A DNA stretch of 9,083 nt, taken from positions 1-9,083 of the forward strand of contig USBG01000060.1 in assembly GCA_900552855.1 (NCBI GenBank), written 5' to 3'. The notes beneath the pieces are model-generated. The model saw only the letters and a program-made list of their open reading frames with translations, did not search any database and was not told the DNA's origin. Of this stretch, positions 7,468-9,083 are shown in pieces. Origin of the DNA: an uncultured Phascolarctobacterium sp. (lineage in GTDB: Bacteria > Bacillota > Negativicutes > Acidaminococcales > Acidaminococcaceae). The position numbers were made by a program, and so were the translations under genes. The first letter of the stretch is position 1, and each line of letters begins with the position of its first letter.

Positions 7468-8463
7468 TTACAGAACATTCATGGCTGCTTTAATTTCTGC
7501 CATGTTCTTTTCAGCTTCCTTACGAGCACGTTGAGCACCAAACTCAAGTACTTCCTTAATGTAGCCAGGTTTTTTCTCCAACTCGGAACGTTTTGCATGA
7601 ATATCAGCCAGCATTGCGTTCATTTTAGCAGCTAAGCATTTTTTACATTGCACACAGCCAATTTCACCAGCACGACATTTAGCTTCAATATCCTTGCTTT
7701 CCTCAGTATTGAATACCTGTTGGAATTTGTATACGATACAAACATCAGGATTACCCTTATCAGTCTTTTTAACGCGTTGCGGATCAGTGGTCATCATGCG
7801 CACTTTTTCCCACATTTCTTCAGGAGATGCACCAAAGGGAATAGCATTGCCATAGGATTTGGACATTTTGCGACCGTCGATACCGGGCAGAACCTTTGCT
7901 TTAGAGAATACTGCTTGAGGCTCAGGGAATACATCCTTATGATACAGATAGTTAAAGCGACGTACCATTTCACGAGTCAGCTCTAAGTGAGCAGATTGGT
8001 CTTCACCAACAGGCACACAGGTTGCCTTGTACAGCATAATATCAGCTGCCATTAAAACAGGATAGCCAAGGAAGCCGTAGGTGTGTAAATCCTTGCCGCT
8101 GCCTTCCAGGTCTCTAATCTTGTCCTTATAAGTAGGAACACGCTCCAACCAGGACAACGGAGTATTCATGCCCAAAAGCAGCGCCAACTCAGCATGCTCT
8201 TTAACATGGGATTGTATAAAGATTACGTTCTTTTCAGGATCCAAACCAGCACTCAGCCAGTCAATTGCCATTTCATGAATATTATCCTGCATTTTAGAGG
8301 TGTCTGCATAGGAGGAAGTAAGAGCGTGTAAGTCTACAATAGAGAAAAAGCACTCATACTCGTTTTGCAGACGCACCCAGTTCTCCAGTGCACCCATATA
8401 GTTACCTAAGTGGAAACGGCCAGAAGGCTGCATACCACTAAAAATTCTACCTTTGTTCATCAT
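7468..8463 (-). CDS. trpS: Tryptophanyl-tRNA synthetase, with a probable iron-sulfur cysteine motif
   Basis: Class I aminoacyl-tRNA synthetase that charges tRNA-Trp with tryptophan. With ATG at 8461-8463 it has 331 residues, the usual size. The frame stays open to 8541, but those extra 26 residues have no family likeness and AAGGGG (8470-8475) sits 6 nt before the chosen ATG; the next codon is also ATG. Visible: PSGRFHLGN (13-21) with the HIGH-type motif, AADIMLY (139-145, D141 contacts tryptophan), GEDQ (153-156) and KMSKS (199-203). The C-terminal half carries C242, C263, C270, C273 and C276, that is C-x20-C-x6-C-x2-C-x2-C, close to the C-x22-C-x6-C-x2-C pattern of the [4Fe-4S] TrpRS of Thermotoga maritima. 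First gene of the apparent operon; the short leader leaves no room for a T-box. Confidence 0.95.
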   Translation of the reverse strand: MMNKGRIFSGMQPSGRFHLGNYMGALENWVRLQNEYECFFSIVDLHALTSSYADTSKMQDNIHEMAIDWLSAGLDPEKNVIFIQSHVKEHAELALLLGMNTPLSWLERVPTYKDKIRDLEGSGKDLHTYGFLGYPVLMAADIMLYKATCVPVGEDQSAHLELTREMVRRFNYLYHKDVFPEPQAVFSKAKVLPGIDGRKMSKSYGNAIPFGASPEEMWEKVRMMTTDPQRVKKTDKGNPDVCIVYKFQQVFNTEESKDIEAKCRAGEIGCVQCKKCLAAKMNAMLADIHAKRSELEKKPGYIKEVLEFGAQRARKEAEKNMAEIKAAMNVL

Positions 8464-8469
8464 CAAAGA

Positions 8470-8475
8470 CCCCTT
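8470..8475 (-). promoter_or_regulatory. Ribosome binding site that sets the trpS start
   Basis: AAGGGG on the minus strand, 6 nt before the ATG at 8461-8463 and 9 nt before the following ATG at 8458-8460. It supports a start here rather than at the upstream in-frame codon near 8541. Confidence 0.7.
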
Positions 8476-8484
8476 TTTGTTAAT

Positions 8485-8512
8485 ATTATAGTTGTAGTCG
8501 TGTTTTCTACAA
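8485..8512 (-). promoter_or_regulatory. Candidate sigma-A promoter for the trpS-to-fni operon
   Basis: A perfect TATAAT (8485-8490 on the minus strand) lies 16 nt from TTGTAG (8507-8512), which matches only the first three bases of the TTGACA box. It is in the only sizeable gap of the operon and would give a leader of about 15 nt, just enough for the ribosome site. The weak -35 box lowers confidence. Read-through from the M50 gene cannot be excluded, as no convincing terminator separates them. Confidence 0.45.
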
Positions 8513-8542
8513 TACCCCTCTCTCAAGGCAAGAAACAACACG
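8499..8542. repeat. Imperfect inverted repeat over the candidate trpS promoter
   Basis: CGTGTTTTC at 8499-8507 pairs with GAAACAACACG at 8532-8542 (9 pairs with a 2-nt bulge, 24-nt loop). One arm covers the spacer and the first base of the -35 box of the putative promoter. It might be an operator or a weak leader hairpin, or chance; nothing else supports a role. Confidence 0.25.
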
Positions 8543-8556
8543 ATAAATTACCAAAA

Positions 8557-8991
8557 TTAGAATATTATTCCAAGAATATTGCTAACAATTCCCATATATA
8601 AGCCAGCTAAAGGATTAATAATCATGCCAATGACACCAGTAAACACCAGAGCCAGCAAAATATACATACCGTACTGACCTACAAAGGAATCATATTCCCA
8701 TGCCTGCTTTGCAGGAAGCAAGGTGCACAAAATTTTTGCACCATCCAGAGGCGGAATAGGAATAAGGTTAAAGAACGCAAACCATACGTTATATAGCTGC
8801 ATCCACAACAAAAATTGATATACGCCCTCACTCAGCATACCAAAGCTTTGCATAGCAGCAGCAATAAGCGCTGCCAAAAAGCATACAAAAAGGTTTGCCG
8901 CAGGACCAGCCAAGGAAACCTTCAAAATACCGTCTCTACGATTACGAAAATTATTAGCATCAATAGCTACAGGCTTAGCCCTTTTTATCAA
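8557..8991 (-). CDS. Site-2 protease (peptidase M50) family protein, C-terminal half only; 5' part missing or broken
   Basis: Intramembrane zinc metalloprotease family, usually about 200-220 residues. What can be read matches the second half: AKPVAIDANNFRN (5-17, the family's GWAKPV..NNFRN block), VSLAGPAANL (25-34) and NLIPIPPLDG (75-84) with D83, the zinc-binding Asp of the second motif. Hydrophobic helices lie at about 31-47, 58-77, 107-125 and 126-143. The HExxH motif, expected some 45 residues before AKPV, is absent. The frame opens with TTG at 8989-8991, has no ribosome site, and meets an in-frame TAA at 9016-9018. The residues just before AKPV (SLYDLIKR) do not fit the family's FGW. 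So it is a pseudogene, a frameshifted gene, or sequence error at the end of the assembly. M50 genes commonly precede trpS-scpA-scpB in Bacillota, so the location is normal. Confidence 0.75.
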   Translation of the reverse strand: MIKRAKPVAIDANNFRNRRDGILKVSLAGPAANLFVCFLAALIAAAMQSFGMLSEGVYQFLLWMQLYNVWFAFFNLIPIPPLDGAKILCTLLPAKQAWEYDSFVGQYGMYILLALVFTGVIGMIINPLAGLYMGIVSNILGIIF

Positions 8992-9083
8992 ATCGTACAG
9001 AGAAAGTGACCATGTTTAGAACATACCAGAAAAATGATTTTGCTTATTTTGTTAGTTTGATTTTCCTAGTCTTCCCGATCTTA
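8992..9083. other. AT-rich right edge without a recognisable gene
   Basis: No reading frame here continues the M50 protein or resembles its N-terminal half; stops occur in all three minus-strand frames. The last bases include CTTCCCGATCT (9071-9081), which differs by one extra C from the common sequencing-adapter end CTTCCGATCT; the bases around it do not match an adapter. Confidence 0.5.

Noticed and set aside
8464..8541. A 26-residue N-terminal extension of TrpRS.
   Set aside because: It lacks family likeness and includes the candidate promoter; a ribosome site fits the ATG at 8461-8463, which gives the normal length.
8562..8581. AATATT inverted pair near the end of the M50 gene as an intrinsic terminator.
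   Set aside because: Only six A/T pairs, within coding sequence, and no T-run follows; too weak to call.

Overview
The window is a single, tightly packed, one-direction gene block on the minus strand, so the genes read from right to left. It carries housekeeping genes of a low-to-middle GC Bacillota. The IspH-ribosomal protein S1 fusion, the scpA-scpB-rluB neighbourhood and the cmk-plsC-ispH/S1-fni order point to Clostridia or, more likely, Negativicutes (an Acidaminococcaceae-like anaerobe). That lineage call is inference from gene order and protein style, not from a search.

In transcription order (right to left): a site-2 protease (M50) gene that keeps only its C-terminal half (8557-8991), with AT-rich sequence outside it in which I see no gene (8992-9083). 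Then a 93-nt gap with a candidate promoter, trpS (7468-8463), scpA, scpB, rluB, a HI0933/YhiN-type flavoprotein, cmk, plsC, the ispH-S1 fusion (803-2872), and a type 2 isopentenyl-diphosphate isomerase (fni) that runs off the left edge (1-784).

From trpS to fni the gaps are 9, 3, 19, -4, 37, -4, -4 and 18 nt. Three junctions are ATGA stop/start overlaps, so the nine genes probably form one operon with coupled translation. The themes are translation (TrpRS, RluB, S1), chromosome segregation (ScpA/ScpB), nucleotide and phospholipid supply (Cmk, PlsC) and isoprenoid supply (IspH and Fni). No tRNA, rRNA, CRISPR, insertion sequence or phage gene was seen.

I found no wholly new system. The points that repay a second look are these. 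(1) A strong internal Shine-Dalgarno and ATG sit exactly at the IspH/S1 junction, and a sharp codon-usage switch occurs at the same place, suggesting free S1 may also be made from the fusion gene. (2) TrpRS has a cysteine pattern like that of the iron-sulfur TrpRS of Thermotoga. (3) A strong hairpin-forming inverted repeat lies inside fni. (4) The M50 gene has a broken or missing 5' half at the right edge.
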